Shown: positions 45,145 through 54,445 of the stretch, in pieces
Position numbering within the stretch: the stretch's first letter is position 1
How the letters are laid out: the number at the start of each line of letters is the position of its first letter
Source: Candidatus Zhuqueibacterota bacterium
GTDB lineage: Bacteria; Zhuqueibacterota; Zhuqueibacteria; Residuimicrobiales; Krinioviventaceae
Reading direction: 5' to 3'
Assembly: GCA_016928775.1 (NCBI GenBank)
Contig: JAFGKD010000016.1
Coordinates: forward strand, 33,152 to 97,151
Length of the DNA stretch: 64,000 nt
Notes under the pieces: generated by a model
What the model was told of the DNA's origin: nothing
The model's database searches: none
Seen by the model: the letters and a program-made list of their open reading frames with translations, nothing else
Program-made: the position numbers and the translations under genes

Positions 45145-47332
45145 TCATCATCCTTTTTGATATTCGTTGTAAAAGTTCTATCATCGATTCATATGATTTG
45201 AGGTTATAACGGGCAGCGCTCCGCTGCATTCCGACTTTGATGGACCAGCTTTCCTGGGGCAGTGCTTTGAACATATCTTCGTCAGTCCAATCATCACCGG
45301 CAACCAGAATAAAATCCGGTTTAAATCTTTGCTGCAATTGCTCCACAGCCCGGCCTTTATTAATACCGGAATTTTTGACCTCAACAATTTTTGCGCCTTC
45401 AAGAACTTGCAGATTCAAGTTTGCAGTTATATAGCTCAGCGTCTCTCTCAATTCGTGAGCACGCTGCTGACCCAATCCAACATCACTTTGGCGATAATGC
45501 CAGACAAGTGAAAACTCTTTCTCCTCGATAAAAGATCCGGGTGTTCGAATAACATAACGATCGAGAATATGGCGAATTTCTTCTTTCCACTCGTCTGACA
45601 GCGGCGCAATAGTATGCCACTGCCGTCCAGCGCCTTCACTGTTGCCAATCCAGGCACCATGTTCAGCGACAATATCCACATCGAGGTCGGCAAAGAATGC
45701 GTCCAGCGATTCCCGGTCACGCCCACTGACAATGACAACATGGACTGATTTACAATTGTTCAAAGTCCGGAGTAACGCTACAAGTTCCCGAGAAGGCTTT
45801 GCCTGTTCCGGTTGATTGGTGAAAGGAACCAGGGTGCCATCATAGTCCAAAATACAAAGCGCATTTTTAGCAAGTGTCACTTTATTCTCAATTTCAGTCA
45901 TAATTTCGGGTGTAAGCACATTTATTCCGCTCTCATCTCGAATGCGTATGACCTCCTCCAATTGAGTCATAAAATCGCCGGCCCATTTTTCGACATCATA
46001 GCGTGAGATTTGATTTTGCATGTGTTTGAGTCGCTCTTTTTGTTCCGCGATGTCCATCGTTATCGCTTTTTTAATCGCGCTGACGATATCGTTCATGTCA
46101 TTTGGATTGATCAAAATCGCGGCACCTAATTCATTGGCGGCTCCCGCCATCTCGGAGAGAATGAGCACGCCCGGTTTATCCTGGTGGCAGGCAATAAATT
46201 CTTTGGCAACCAGGTTCATACCATCTCGAAGAGGTGTGACCAGGCCAATATCCGCGTAATAAAAAAGTGAAATTAAAGCATAGTAGGGCAATGAGCGATA
46301 AAAATAGTGCACTGGCGTCCATTCCATATTGCCAAATATGCCATTAATTCGGCCAACGTATTCGTCAATTTTCTTTTTCAACTGTCTATAATATTCTACT
46401 TTTACGCGAGACGGTACAACAAGGAGAATAAACTCAACTTTTCCATGATACTCTGGATTATTTTCGAGGAACAGCTGAAAAGCTTCCAGTCGTTGCACTA
46501 ATCCCTTGGAATAGTCCAAACGGTCGATGGAGACGATGATTTTTCGATTTCTTTTAGGATCAATAAAACGATCGAGGTATTTTTGCACAGCATGAGATTG
46601 AGATGCCGCGGCATACTTTTTATAATCTATGCCCATAGGAAAGCTGTCGATGCGGATATAACGATTGTTATAATAGACGGTTTGCATTTCTTGCTCCAGC
46701 CCTTTCAGTCGAAGGATAGAGCTTAAAAAGTGACGGGCATAATCAAACGTATGAAAGCCAATGAGATCGGCGCCAAGTAAACCATCGAGAATTTGCTGGC
46801 GCCAGGGCAAAGTTCGAAAAATTTCAAAAGAGGGGAAGGGAATGTGCAGAAAAAATCCAACAGATGCTTCCGGATAGCGATCCCGCAATATGCTTGGCAC
46901 CAACATCAGTTGATAGTCATGCACCCAGATCATATCGCCTTTGTCGTAAAAGTTCAGGACTTGTTCAGCAAAAATATGATTCACATTTTCGTAGGCGCGC
47001 CACAGGGATTCATCGTAATAGACATGTTCGGAAAAGTAGTGGAAGAGCGGCCAGATTGTTCTGTTGCTGAATCCCTCGTAATATTTTTCAATTTTCTTTT
47101 GCGTCAAAAAGACAGGAACAAGCTTTCGCGGTCTCAGCTCTTTGGTGATGTTCGCTTTTTCTTGAGAAGAAGAGATGAGACCGGGCCACCCAATCCACAA
47201 GGTCTCCTTGCTTTTGTGGATGGAGCTGACTCCGGTGGCAAGCCCGCCCGAACTCCTTCGAAACAAAAGCTTTCCCTCTCTTTTGCTTATGCTTATCGGC
47301 AGCCGATTTGATACAATAATTATTTTTGACAT
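45128..47332 (-). CDS. Bifunctional trehalose-6-phosphate synthase/phosphatase (OtsA-OtsB fusion)
   Basis: A 734-residue fusion. The N-terminal GT20 domain (about 1-465) contains [50 protein letters not shown] and [11 protein letters not shown]. The C-terminal HAD phosphatase (about 490-730) contains [19 protein letters not shown] and [10 protein letters not shown]. It would make trehalose-6-phosphate from UDP-glucose and glucose-6-phosphate, then dephosphorylate it. The start at ATG 47332 is used because it opens directly on [11 protein letters not shown]; an ATG four codons upstream (47344) is also possible. It is the first gene of a two-gene operon with treT, with 650 bases of non-coding DNA upstream. 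The fused arrangement is common in Bacteroidetes and related lineages. Confidence 0.94.
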   Translation of the reverse strand: MSKIIIVSNRLPISISKREGKLLFRRSSGGLATGVSSIHKSKETLWIGWPGLISSSQEKANITKELRPRKLVPVFLTQKKIEKYYEGFSNRTIWPLFHYFSEHVYYDESLWRAYENVNHIFAEQVLNFYDKGDMIWVHDYQLMLVPSILRDRYPEASVGFFLHIPFPSFEIFRTLPWRQQILDGLLGADLIGFHTFDYARHFLSSILRLKGLEQEMQTVYYNNRYIRIDSFPMGIDYKKYAAASQSHAVQKYLDRFIDPKRNRKIIVSIDRLDYSKGLVQRLEAFQLFLENNPEYHGKVEFILLVVPSRVKVEYYRQLKKKIDEYVGRINGIFGNMEWTPVHYFYRSLPYYALISLFYYADIGLVTPLRDGMNLVAKEFIACHQDKPGVLILSEMAGAANELGAAILINPNDMNDIVSAIKKAITMDIAEQKERLKHMQNQISRYDVEKWAGDFMTQLEEVIRIRDESGINVLTPEIMTEIENKVTLAKNALCILDYDGTLVPFTNQPEQAKPSRELVALLRTLNNCKSVHVVIVSGRDRESLDAFFADLDVDIVAEHGAWIGNSEGAGRQWHTIAPLSDEWKEEIRHILDRYVIRTPGSFIEEKEFSLVWHYRQSDVGLGQQRAHELRETLSYITANLNLQVLEGAKIVEVKNSGINKGRAVEQLQQRFKPDFILVAGDDWTDEDMFKALPQESWSIKVGMQRSAARYNLKSYESMIELLQRISKRMMNEKDY

Positions 47333-47983
47333 GTCGTTGACCATCTCATGTGCAGTTTATTTTTTCCGGTTATTATTGTTTTTTTTCATCGATAAATTAG
47401 GCCTTGACCTCCAAGAATTATATACTTGTTCAATAAATATGCCATTATGAAAGGTGATTTGTTAGCATCTGTTTTATAGAGAGTTGCAGCAACCACTGCT
47501 GCCATATTTTAGCAGATTTGCTTTGCAGCGACCGGAATTTGGTTGAATTGTGCACAGGAATTTTGCATGGTCGCATTTTGTGTATCGGTTGTTCACATTT
47601 GTTTAGCCACCGCATCTGTTTACGCTTCCGGCTATATTGGAGGCATTCGAGGAGCACATTATAAAGTACGGAAAATTTTGTTATTATGCCAAGGAAAGTC
47701 GACGGTCGGAAGGTAGAATGGGAGAAAGGCAAAGGGAGCAGGGAGACTGGAGACCGGAGACTGGATGGCGAAGGTTGCGATTGTTTTATGGTGGTGCAGT
47801 GGTTGCCCACTGGCAGCTTTTTTCGCAAGCTGGGAATGAGTGGCAATTTCATCATGTTGTAAATAGCACATTTTAGCGGGGCAATTTATTCAACAAAAAA
47901 CAAAAGGAGACCACAAGCCTGGCACATTAAAAAATCAGCAAAAGTCATTCAACGGATTAAAATTAATCTATTGTGGAGGAGAA
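47333..47983. other. 650-base non-coding spacer with purine-rich tandem repeat
   Basis: Divergent promoters for the trehalose operon and the OmpA gene must lie here. A strongly purine-rich tract (about 47690-47775) includes a 7-base tandem repeat. Open frames through it (47445-47855 minus, 47637-47876 plus) are low-complexity and look spurious. No RNA gene was recognised. Confidence 0.5.
47742..47765. repeat. 7-bp tandem repeat, GGAGACY x3.4
   Basis: GGAGACT, GGAGACC, GGAGACT and GGA follow one another within a longer G/A-rich tract. Similar tracts occur in intergenic DNA of many uncultured bacteria; here it lies midway between two divergent genes. Confidence 0.7.
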
Positions 47984-49354
47984 ATGAAAAAAATCGTGGT
48001 AATTTCGCTTGTGATGCTCACTTTTTTATTGAGCGAAGGGTACTCTGCTACATGGGATAACGCCAAGGGCATCGGCGTCTCCTTTAGCGGCATAAAACCC
48101 AAAGGTGGCAATGTCGACCAGGCAGCAATAGGCATGATGTATGGCGGCAATGTCAAATATGGCCCAACACCCAATATTATGCTCAGTCTCGATGGCAGTT
48201 ATGGAAGTTTCAAACCACTCAAAGATGGATCGTCTTACGAGCCGGATGAGAATTCGCTATTTGAAACGACTGTGATACCCATCAACTTGTCAGCCAGGGT
48301 GACACCTTATGCCGAGTCGAGTCTCAAACCCTATTTTCTGTTTGGCGTTGGACTGCTCTTGTGGGATCTAAAAGACAACGATACGTCGGTGCACGGTCAA
48401 CAAACGGATTTTGGCATCGCCCTCGGATTGGGTGTGGAATGGTTTATCACGCAGTGCCTCGGACTCGATTTGTTACTGCGCAGTTCAACCTATCCGGGGC
48501 TTGATATGGACAATGTGGGTCTGGGCGACTCTAACCGTGAGATGATCGAAGGCCGGATTACGCTCAATTACTATTGGGGTCAAAACCGCGATCGCGACAA
48601 AGATGGTATTCTCGACAAGGTAGACGCCGCGCCACTCGATCCTGAAGATTTTGATGGATTTCAGGACCAGGACGGCGCACCTGATCCGGACAATGATAAT
48701 GACGGCGTGCTCGATGTTGATGATCAGGCGCCTCTCGATCCGGAAGATATTGATGGCTTTCAGGATCAGGATGGCGTTCCTGATCCCGACAATGATAAAG
48801 ATGGTATCCTGGATGTCGATGATGGCGCGCCGAATGATCCGGAAGATAAGGACGGCTTTCAGGATCAGGACGGCGTTCCCGATCCCGATAATGACAATGA
48901 CAACATTCCTGATAGCAGCGACAAGTGCCCCAATGAACCAGAGACCGTCAATGGCTACCAGGACGACGATGGCTGTCCGGATCAAAAACCCATGCCGGCG
49001 TTGGAACAAGCCGGCGCGGCGCTGGTACTGCAAGGCGTCAACTTTAAGACCGGCAGTGCCGAGCTCACGCCAGAATCTTCTGCCATCCTCGATGAAGTGG
49101 TCGAAGGTCTGAATGCACATCCGGAGGTTGAAATTGAAATCCGCGGTTATACGGATGATGTTGGAAGAGCGGCTGCCAACCAAAAACTGTCCGAACAGCG
49201 GGCGAATTCTGTGCGTCAGTATTTGATTGACAAAGGAATTGCGGCGAATCGTTTGACTGCCGTCGGTCTCGGTGAAGAGAATCCCGTCGCTTCAAACGCA
49301 ACGCCGGAAGGCCGAGCACAAAACCGAAGAATCGAATTTTATCGTACGAAATAA
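47984..49354 (+). CDS. OmpA-family outer membrane protein with thrombospondin type 3 repeats
   Basis: A 456-residue outer membrane protein, ATG at 47984 behind GGAGGAG. A signal peptide (KKIVVISLVMLTFLLSEGYSA) leads to a beta-barrel of about 190 residues with alternating strands ending in ITLNYYWG. A calcium-binding type 3 repeat array follows (about 200-335: repeated PDPDNDxDGxxD and FQDQDGxPDPD). The C-terminal OmpA domain (about 345-456) binds peptidoglycan, with FKTGSAELTPES, IEIRGYTDDVG, LSEQRANSVRQYL and GRAQNRRIEFY. It links the outer membrane to the cell wall. A strong terminator follows two bases after its stop, so it is transcribed alone. Confidence 0.94.
   Translation: MKKIVVISLVMLTFLLSEGYSATWDNAKGIGVSFSGIKPKGGNVDQAAIGMMYGGNVKYGPTPNIMLSLDGSYGSFKPLKDGSSYEPDENSLFETTVIPINLSARVTPYAESSLKPYFLFGVGLLLWDLKDNDTSVHGQQTDFGIALGLGVEWFITQCLGLDLLLRSSTYPGLDMDNVGLGDSNREMIEGRITLNYYWGQNRDRDKDGILDKVDAAPLDPEDFDGFQDQDGAPDPDNDNDGVLDVDDQAPLDPEDIDGFQDQDGVPDPDNDKDGILDVDDGAPNDPEDKDGFQDQDGVPDPDNDNDNIPDSSDKCPNEPETVNGYQDDDGCPDQKPMPALEQAGAALVLQGVNFKTGSAELTPESSAILDEVVEGLNAHPEVEIEIRGYTDDVGRAAANQKLSEQRANSVRQYLIDKGIAANRLTAVGLGEENPVASNATPEGRAQNRRIEFYRTK
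48590..48960 (+). repeat. Tandem repeats coding for calcium-binding TSP3 motifs
   Basis: About 36-codon units recur in the OmpA gene, each encoding a DxDxDGxxD calcium loop followed by APxDPED and GFQDQDG. The units are near-identical at the DNA level, making copy-number change by recombination plausible. Confidence 0.8.
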
Positions 49355-49355
49355 T

Positions 49356-49379
49356 AAAGGCGCCTCACGGCGCCTTTTT
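49356..49379 (+). terminator. Rho-independent terminator of the OmpA gene
   Basis: AAAGGCGCC (49356-49364) pairs perfectly with GGCGCCTTT (49369-49377) across a TCAC loop and is followed by more T residues. It starts two bases after the OmpA stop codon. The A-run on the left side gives it some function in the opposite direction, facing the restriction-modification gene. Confidence 0.9.
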
Positions 49380-49458
49380 CTTTTGCACGCTTTGTTGATC
49401 CAGGGTGTGCTGCTTTTTCTCCATTTATCCCGCCAGCTCATTCACCCGCACCACCTCG

Positions 49459-49547
49459 TTCCACCGCTCTGCGCACAGGCGTCAACCTAACATGAAAAAT
49501 GCCTCACGCAAAGCCTAAAGTTGACGCCTATGCGCTCTGCGGTGGAA
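49459..49547. repeat. Imperfect 28-bp inverted repeat beside the restriction-modification gene
   Basis: The arms 49459-49486 and 49520-49547 match as inverted copies at 24 of 28 positions (outer TTCCACCGC, inner AGGCGTCAAC), separated by 33 bases. This is much longer than a terminator and lies in a non-coding gap of 294 bases. It may be a remnant of a mobile element end, a recombination site, or a structured RNA. Confidence 0.6.
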
Positions 49548-49616
49548 GGCAGTACAGACGCTCCGCGTCCGGTTAAAGCGTCAGGTTTTGGGACGCCGAG
49601 TCTCCCGACCTGTTTT

Positions 49617-49633
49617 CCGCCGGAGACCGGCGG
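49617..49633. repeat. GC-rich hairpin at the end of the restriction-modification gene
   Basis: CCGCCGG-AGA-CCGGCGG forms a perfect seven-pair stem, 16 bases beyond the gene's stop codon. There is no T-run on the minus-strand side, so it resembles a REP-like palindrome more than a terminator. Confidence 0.55.
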
Positions 49634-49648
49634 AACGAGAAGTGTTTA

Positions 49649-52600
49649 CTATACGGTTCCTTCGACAATCTTGATCTCCTCCTCGGTCAAGCCATACAGC
49701 TCGTACACCAACCGGTCGATCCGATCGTCAGTGGTGGCGATGTGGCGCTGCAGCATATCGCGGCTACGGGGATCGCGCGCCGCGGCCAGACGCTGGTGCA
49801 GGTCGAGCATCTGCTGTACCAGGTCGACGAGGCGGTCGTGCGCGGCATAATCATTTTTCGTAGAATCAAATATCGGCACATTTGCAATATATTGGCGATT
49901 ATAAGCATAATAGCCACCACTGAATTGAGTACTAGATTGTTTGATAAGCCAATCAATGAGCTTTGAGTTCAGCAATCCAAGCAAATAAAAATAACTAAGG
50001 TATATATATTCCTCCTTCAATAGAACGCCATAACCACCACCACCGCCGCCGCCGCTGCCAACGAAAAAGTATTCCTCATCTAAATCAAGCGAAAATGAGC
50101 TACGATTCGCAATACTTGGGGTAAGCAATTTTACCTGATTCATTTCATTTAAATTTTGCGATCTTCCAAAAGCATACCATTTATTATGTCTCCATTTTCC
50201 GTTTTCTCGATTCTCAAGAATTTTTTTATTAATGTTCAGATAATTCCATGTATTGGGAAATTCATCCTTTAACTCTGATGGTGTAAGTAAGATTGCATTC
50301 CCATTAAAAATTTTATAAGGGAAAAGTATATATTTTGATATTTCAGTGATATAGTATCTTTTGAGATTGACTGATCCCTTACATAGGGGATGCATCAAGC
50401 TGGATTCAAGGGAAAAAGCTTCCCCTATAGCTGATAAGTATTTATGTTGTTCTATTCCCTCTAAAATAAATACCGAGTCAGCGCCAGTTATTAAACCTTG
50501 AAATATTTTATCGGATACATCAATTAGTTTTAAAGATATTTTCATCAACTTTTTAAAAAGCGAGCTACCAGGGCCAACTACAAAATTCCATTCATTACTT
50601 GAAATTTCATCAGTGTGAATAATGCAATAAGGCTGCTCTTTTTTTTTCTTCCAAGATTCAATATTTCGAACTTTAGTAAAAGAGAAAATATCAATTTTCC
50701 CAGATTGTAAAAATAGAATGCAAGTATAAGTGGTCGCATTAGCAAATATTTGTTGGTCACCAAAGTGAATAATTTTCTTAAGGCATCTATTCGAAGATAA
50801 CAAATTTCTGAGCATCTCTCCGTATTGTGCATTAAAAAACTTATGCGGCAAAATAAAACCCAACAAGCCATTCTGATTTAGAAGATTCAATCCTTTTTCT
50901 ACAAATACCACATAAATATCATAATTCCCTTTTGAAGCCGATTTATAATTTTTTTTATAAAATTCCACCTCCCTTGGTGCCCATTCCTTCATTGCTTGAA
51001 TCCGAATATACGGCGGATTCCCAATCACCGCATCAAAACCACCGCCTGCAAAAACCTCGACAAATTCCTCCTGCCAGTCAAAAGCATTCACCCGCAGCAG
51101 CTCTTCTTCATCAAACAGGGTGCTTTGCTGGTCCTCGTAATAGTCCGGGCCGATGAGCGAGTTGCCGCATTTGATATTGTGGCTGAGGTTGGGCAGGGCC
51201 CGTTCGTGCCAGAGACCGAGCTGGCGGTTCAGGGTTTCACTGTTCTCATGCTCCAACACCTTGAGCAGCAGACTCAGCTTGGTCACTTCAACGGCATTGG
51301 CGTCAATGTCCACGCCGTATATGTTGTTCAGCAAAATGCGTTTTTTCTCGGCAGTTGTTAAATACCACTGGCCCTGCGCACCCTGAAAAATCGCCTGGGG
51401 ATCACTCTTGCGCGAGTGCCGGCCTGTGGCCGGGGAACTGGTCGGCACGCTGCCCGTCGTCTTGTATTCGGCTATGTACTGCTGCAGGTGCCACTCCATG
51501 AGGTACTGAAAAGCGCCCAACAGAAACGAGCCGGAACCGCAAGCCGGATCCAGAAAACGCAGCTCACTGACCTGTTTGGGTGACTTTTCCTTGAGCAGCT
51601 CGCCGACAGTGTGCTCGACGATATAGTCAACAATGTACTGCGGCGTGTAATAAACCCCGCCGGCCTTGCGTACATCGGGCTTTTCATCAATGCGCGCGCG
51701 ATGGCCGCCTGTCAGACTGATGCGCTTGCCCAAAAACTGCTCGTACGCATTGCCCAGCACCTCGACCGGAAATTCGCTGAACTCATAAGGACAGGGATAG
51801 TAGAGGTTTTTAATGATCTCTTTCAGCACCTTGTCGTCCAGGTCCAGGATGGGCGTGATAGTATCCGGGTATTCGCCGTCCTTTTCGGAAAAATGAAACA
51901 GGCCGGAATTGTAACGCTCGTCGGCGCAGTAATAAATCTCGACCAGGCGGCGGTAGCAGTTCACACCGTTGCACAGCGCCTGCAGTGTACCATAGATTTC
52001 GATGCCGCGGTCTTCGGCCATGCGCAAAAAAATGAGGCGGTCCAGGGTCATCTGCACGGCAAAGTTGAGCTCGCGTTCGGAGAGGTCCGGATTGCGCAGG
52101 GCAATATTGCGCGCCAATTCCACGCGCCATTCGTCAAGACTGTTGAGGAAATCGCGATCCAGCTCGGCGCCCGGCCGCTTGCTTTGCTTGTCTTCGATAA
52201 AGCGGTTGAAATCGCCGCGCAGCACCGCCTCTTTGGAGAAAGCTGCTTCGATCTCGTCCCATTTGGTCACATATTCGGTATAGGTGTAATAGAGCAAACG
52301 GCCCACGTGCGCCTTTTCGGTGATGGCCGGTTTGAGGCGGGTGTCGTAGAGACTCAGCTCTTCAAAATCGGAGAGCATGGAGACGGGCAGTTTGGCGGAG
52401 TAGGCGTAGCGTCGCAGTTGAAAGGCTGGTTCCGGATCGTGTTTGAGATCGCGCGATGGCTTTTTGGCCTCCAGGAAAAAGATGCGGCGGCCGCCGATGC
52501 GAAAGGAATAATCCGGCGCTTTGGTGCTGCCACCCACCTTGATATCATCCTCGTGAATGACGTCGCGAAATGACAACGCATAGCCAGCACGATTGTTGAC

Positions 52601-52738
52601 ATCCCAGCCGAGCGCCTCCCAAAACGGATTGATAAACTCGACGCGGATGAGCGTTTCGTTGTATTTGGGATTTTTGTATTCCTGTAAATTTCGATGAAAT
52701 TTTTCAACAAGCTGTCGAATGGTATCCGGCGCCGACAT
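49649..52738 (-). CDS. Type IIG restriction-modification enzyme (Eco57I-like)
   Basis: A 1029-residue single-chain restriction and methylation enzyme. The ATG at 52738 has GAGAGGGA ahead and was preferred to the in-frame start at 52780. The N-terminal nuclease domain shows the PD-(D/E)xK core as APDYSFRIGGRRIFFLEAKK. A helical linker leads to the N6-adenine methyltransferase with motif I FLDPACGSGSF and motif IV GNPPYIR. The C-terminal third is the target-recognition region and includes a Gly-rich run (VGSGGGGGGGYGVLL). DNA coding for that third (about 49860-50990) is visibly more AT-rich than the rest, suggesting a swapped recognition domain. No separate methylase or specificity gene is beside it, as expected for IIG. 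The flanking inverted repeats suggest acquisition by transfer. Confidence 0.92.
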   Translation of the reverse strand: MSAPDTIRQLVEKFHRNLQEYKNPKYNETLIRVEFINPFWEALGWDVNNRAGYALSFRDVIHEDDIKVGGSTKAPDYSFRIGGRRIFFLEAKKPSRDLKHDPEPAFQLRRYAYSAKLPVSMLSDFEELSLYDTRLKPAITEKAHVGRLLYYTYTEYVTKWDEIEAAFSKEAVLRGDFNRFIEDKQSKRPGAELDRDFLNSLDEWRVELARNIALRNPDLSERELNFAVQMTLDRLIFLRMAEDRGIEIYGTLQALCNGVNCYRRLVEIYYCADERYNSGLFHFSEKDGEYPDTITPILDLDDKVLKEIIKNLYYPCPYEFSEFPVEVLGNAYEQFLGKRISLTGGHRARIDEKPDVRKAGGVYYTPQYIVDYIVEHTVGELLKEKSPKQVSELRFLDPACGSGSFLLGAFQYLMEWHLQQYIAEYKTTGSVPTSSPATGRHSRKSDPQAIFQGAQGQWYLTTAEKKRILLNNIYGVDIDANAVEVTKLSLLLKVLEHENSETLNRQLGLWHERALPNLSHNIKCGNSLIGPDYYEDQQSTLFDEEELLRVNAFDWQEEFVEVFAGGGFDAVIGNPPYIRIQAMKEWAPREVEFYKKNYKSASKGNYDIYVVFVEKGLNLLNQNGLLGFILPHKFFNAQYGEMLRNLLSSNRCLKKIIHFGDQQIFANATTYTCILFLQSGKIDIFSFTKVRNIESWKKKKEQPYCIIHTDEISSNEWNFVVGPGSSLFKKLMKISLKLIDVSDKIFQGLITGADSVFILEGIEQHKYLSAIGEAFSLESSLMHPLCKGSVNLKRYYITEISKYILFPYKIFNGNAILLTPSELKDEFPNTWNYLNINKKILENRENGKWRHNKWYAFGRSQNLNEMNQVKLLTPSIANRSSFSLDLDEEYFFVGSGGGGGGGYGVLLKEEYIYLSYFYLLGLLNSKLIDWLIKQSSTQFSGGYYAYNRQYIANVPIFDSTKNDYAAHDRLVDLVQQMLDLHQRLAAARDPRSRDMLQRHIATTDDRIDRLVYELYGLTEEEIKIVEGTV

Positions 52739-53223
52739 GGTTCCCTCTCTTTTTATCATATGATCATCTCCCAGGGACAATATAGAGAAAATAGCAGATT
52801 TTGCAACGGGAATTTTACAGGGGGTAAAACTTTGTCTTGCATGATGCCTGCATGTGCATCAATGGCTTAAAATTTGGCTGCGGCCAATGCACTAATCCAA
52901 CATCATTTCAAGCGGCGTTATCTCCAAAAAAGCACGGCGTTTTTGTCCGACGTTGTTTTCACTTGCACCTTGTAGAAAATTCCTTATATTTCTGTCATCC
53001 TCGCTGCGCCTTGAATTTGATGGCCGCAAAAATCGCGAATGGATTTTACGCTGGCTGCCGGCGCGCTCATATGATAATGGCATCTATATCGTTTATGCCA
53101 ATGCTATTGGTATGGAGGATGATCAACTCACAAGCCTGTTTAAAGTCTAATTTGATCGAATTTTTGCATGTCACAAATAACAAATACCAATATCATAACC
53201 ATTTATTTATCATGGAGGACACG
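52739..53223. other. 485-base non-coding spacer
   Basis: The spacer lies between the divergent restriction-modification gene and the oxidoreductase. The oxidoreductase frame stays open back to 52837, but its residues there show no family similarity and the good ribosome site is at 53213. No repeat, RNA gene or clear promoter boxes were recognised. Confidence 0.45.
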
Positions 53224-54426
53224 ATGAACAGCGGTCACACGATTTCCATGCTTGGCTCCGGATTGATTGGACTGTTTTATACCATGACGTTGCACAAATT
53301 TCAGAGTCGGCATACGGTACAGCATGTTTTTTCGCGTTCCGCGGAGCGGGCAAAGCAGTTTGCCGCGGACTGGCATATCCCCAAATATTCAACGGACAAA
53401 CGAACTGTCATTGAAGACCCGGACACGGATACGGTCATTATCGGCATCCCAAACCACCTGCATCTCGAGGCTGTCAAGATGGCTGCAGATGCCGGCAAAG
53501 CCATCCTCTGCACAAAACCCTTGGGACGTACTGCCGATGAGGCCAAAGAAATGCTGGATTATGTGGAAAAAAAAGGCGTTTACGCGGCTTATCTGGAAGA
53601 TCTGGTTTATACGCCAAAGACACTCAAATCGCTTGACGCTGTGAAAAAAGGCGCGCTTGGCAAGGTGTTGTGGGTGCGATCGCGCGAGACGCATCCCGGA
53701 CCACATAGCGCCTGGTTTTGGGACAAAAAACAGGCCGGCGGTGGCGCGCTGGTGGATATGGGCTGCCATTGTGCCGAGATCATTCGCAATTTCATCGGCA
53801 AAGACATCAAACCGGTTGAAGCAATGTGCTGGGCCGACACCCTTGTGCACAACATCCCGGCTGAGGACCATGCCATTGCCTTGATCCGTTTTCAAAATGG
53901 ATCGATCGGTCAAATTGAGGTGAGTTGGGCATTTCGCGGCGGTATGGACCTGCGCGATGAGGTCGCTGGAACGGAAGGCACCATCTGGCTCGACCATTTT
54001 TTGCGCACCGGATTTCAGATGTTTACCACTGTCGGACAAGGCGGGTACGTCGCCGAAAAAGCTGAAGGCGATACGGGCTGGCTGTTCCCGGTCGGCGATG
54101 AAGTGAACGAGCTGGGCTACACCCACATGTTCATCGATGCTTTTGCAGCGATGGATGAGGGTCGCGAGCCGATGGAAACGTTGTATGACGGTTATGTGGT
54201 CAATGCTATTCTGGATGCGTGCTACGCCTCGGCGAAAACCAGACAATGGGAGCCGATTCAGTTGCAGGACTGGCGCGGCAAAGAAATAAAAGAAACCGGC
54301 AGAGTTGGCGACAAATTTGTCGATGATAAATATGATTTGATCAAGGAAGAAAAAATGCCGGATGGCCGTAGAAAATTGATTTTAAAAGATAAAGAGACCG
54401 GTGAGGTTATCGAGAAAATCGCATGA
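53224..54426 (+). CDS. Gfo/Idh/MocA-family oxidoreductase
   Basis: A 400-residue NAD(P)-dependent oxidoreductase. The ATG at 53224 follows GGAGG by six bases. The Rossmann motif is [15 protein letters not shown], with the family strand [20 protein letters not shown] and the substrate Lys in [12 protein letters not shown] (EKP-type, here with Thr before Lys). The C-terminal sheet includes [20 protein letters not shown], typical of sugar dehydrogenases. Substrates in this family are inositols, aldoses or amino-sugar derivatives and cannot be fixed here. The C-terminal tail of about 40 residues ([20 protein letters not shown]) is charged and unusual. It is followed 19 bases later by a secreted CBM9-like gene on the same strand. 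Confidence 0.9.
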   Translation: MNSGHTISMLGSGLIGLFYTMTLHKFQSRHTVQHVFSRSAERAKQFAADWHIPKYSTDKRTVIEDPDTDTVIIGIPNHLHLEAVKMAADAGKAILCTKPLGRTADEAKEMLDYVEKKGVYAAYLEDLVYTPKTLKSLDAVKKGALGKVLWVRSRETHPGPHSAWFWDKKQAGGGALVDMGCHCAEIIRNFIGKDIKPVEAMCWADTLVHNIPAEDHAIALIRFQNGSIGQIEVSWAFRGGMDLRDEVAGTEGTIWLDHFLRTGFQMFTTVGQGGYVAEKAEGDTGWLFPVGDEVNELGYTHMFIDAFAAMDEGREPMETLYDGYVVNAILDACYASAKTRQWEPIQLQDWRGKEIKETGRVGDKFVDDKYDLIKEEKMPDGRRKLILKDKETGEVIEKIA

Positions 54427-54445
54427 CGAATCAGGAGTATGGCGC

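Noticed and set aside
47445..47855. 136-codon minus-strand frame in the trehalose-ompA spacer
   Set aside because: Translation is low-complexity Ser/Pro from the purine tract; no start signal and no homologue recalled.
48485..49183. 232-codon minus-strand frame inside the OmpA gene
   Set aside because: It arises from the repeated Asp-rich codons on the other strand; the Ile/Arg repeats have no protein character.
49459..49547. Integron attC site
   Set aside because: An RYYYAAC-like segment exists inside, but no matching GTTRRRY core at the other end and no integrase gene was found.
51611..52573. 320-codon plus-strand frame inside the restriction-modification gene
   Set aside because: It is the antisense shadow of conserved nuclease and methylase domains; there is no recognisable protein family.
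52837..53223. N-terminal extension of the Gfo/Idh/MocA oxidoreductase
   Set aside because: The extra 129 residues have no family similarity, and GGAGG stands before the ATG at 53224, where the Rossmann fold begins.
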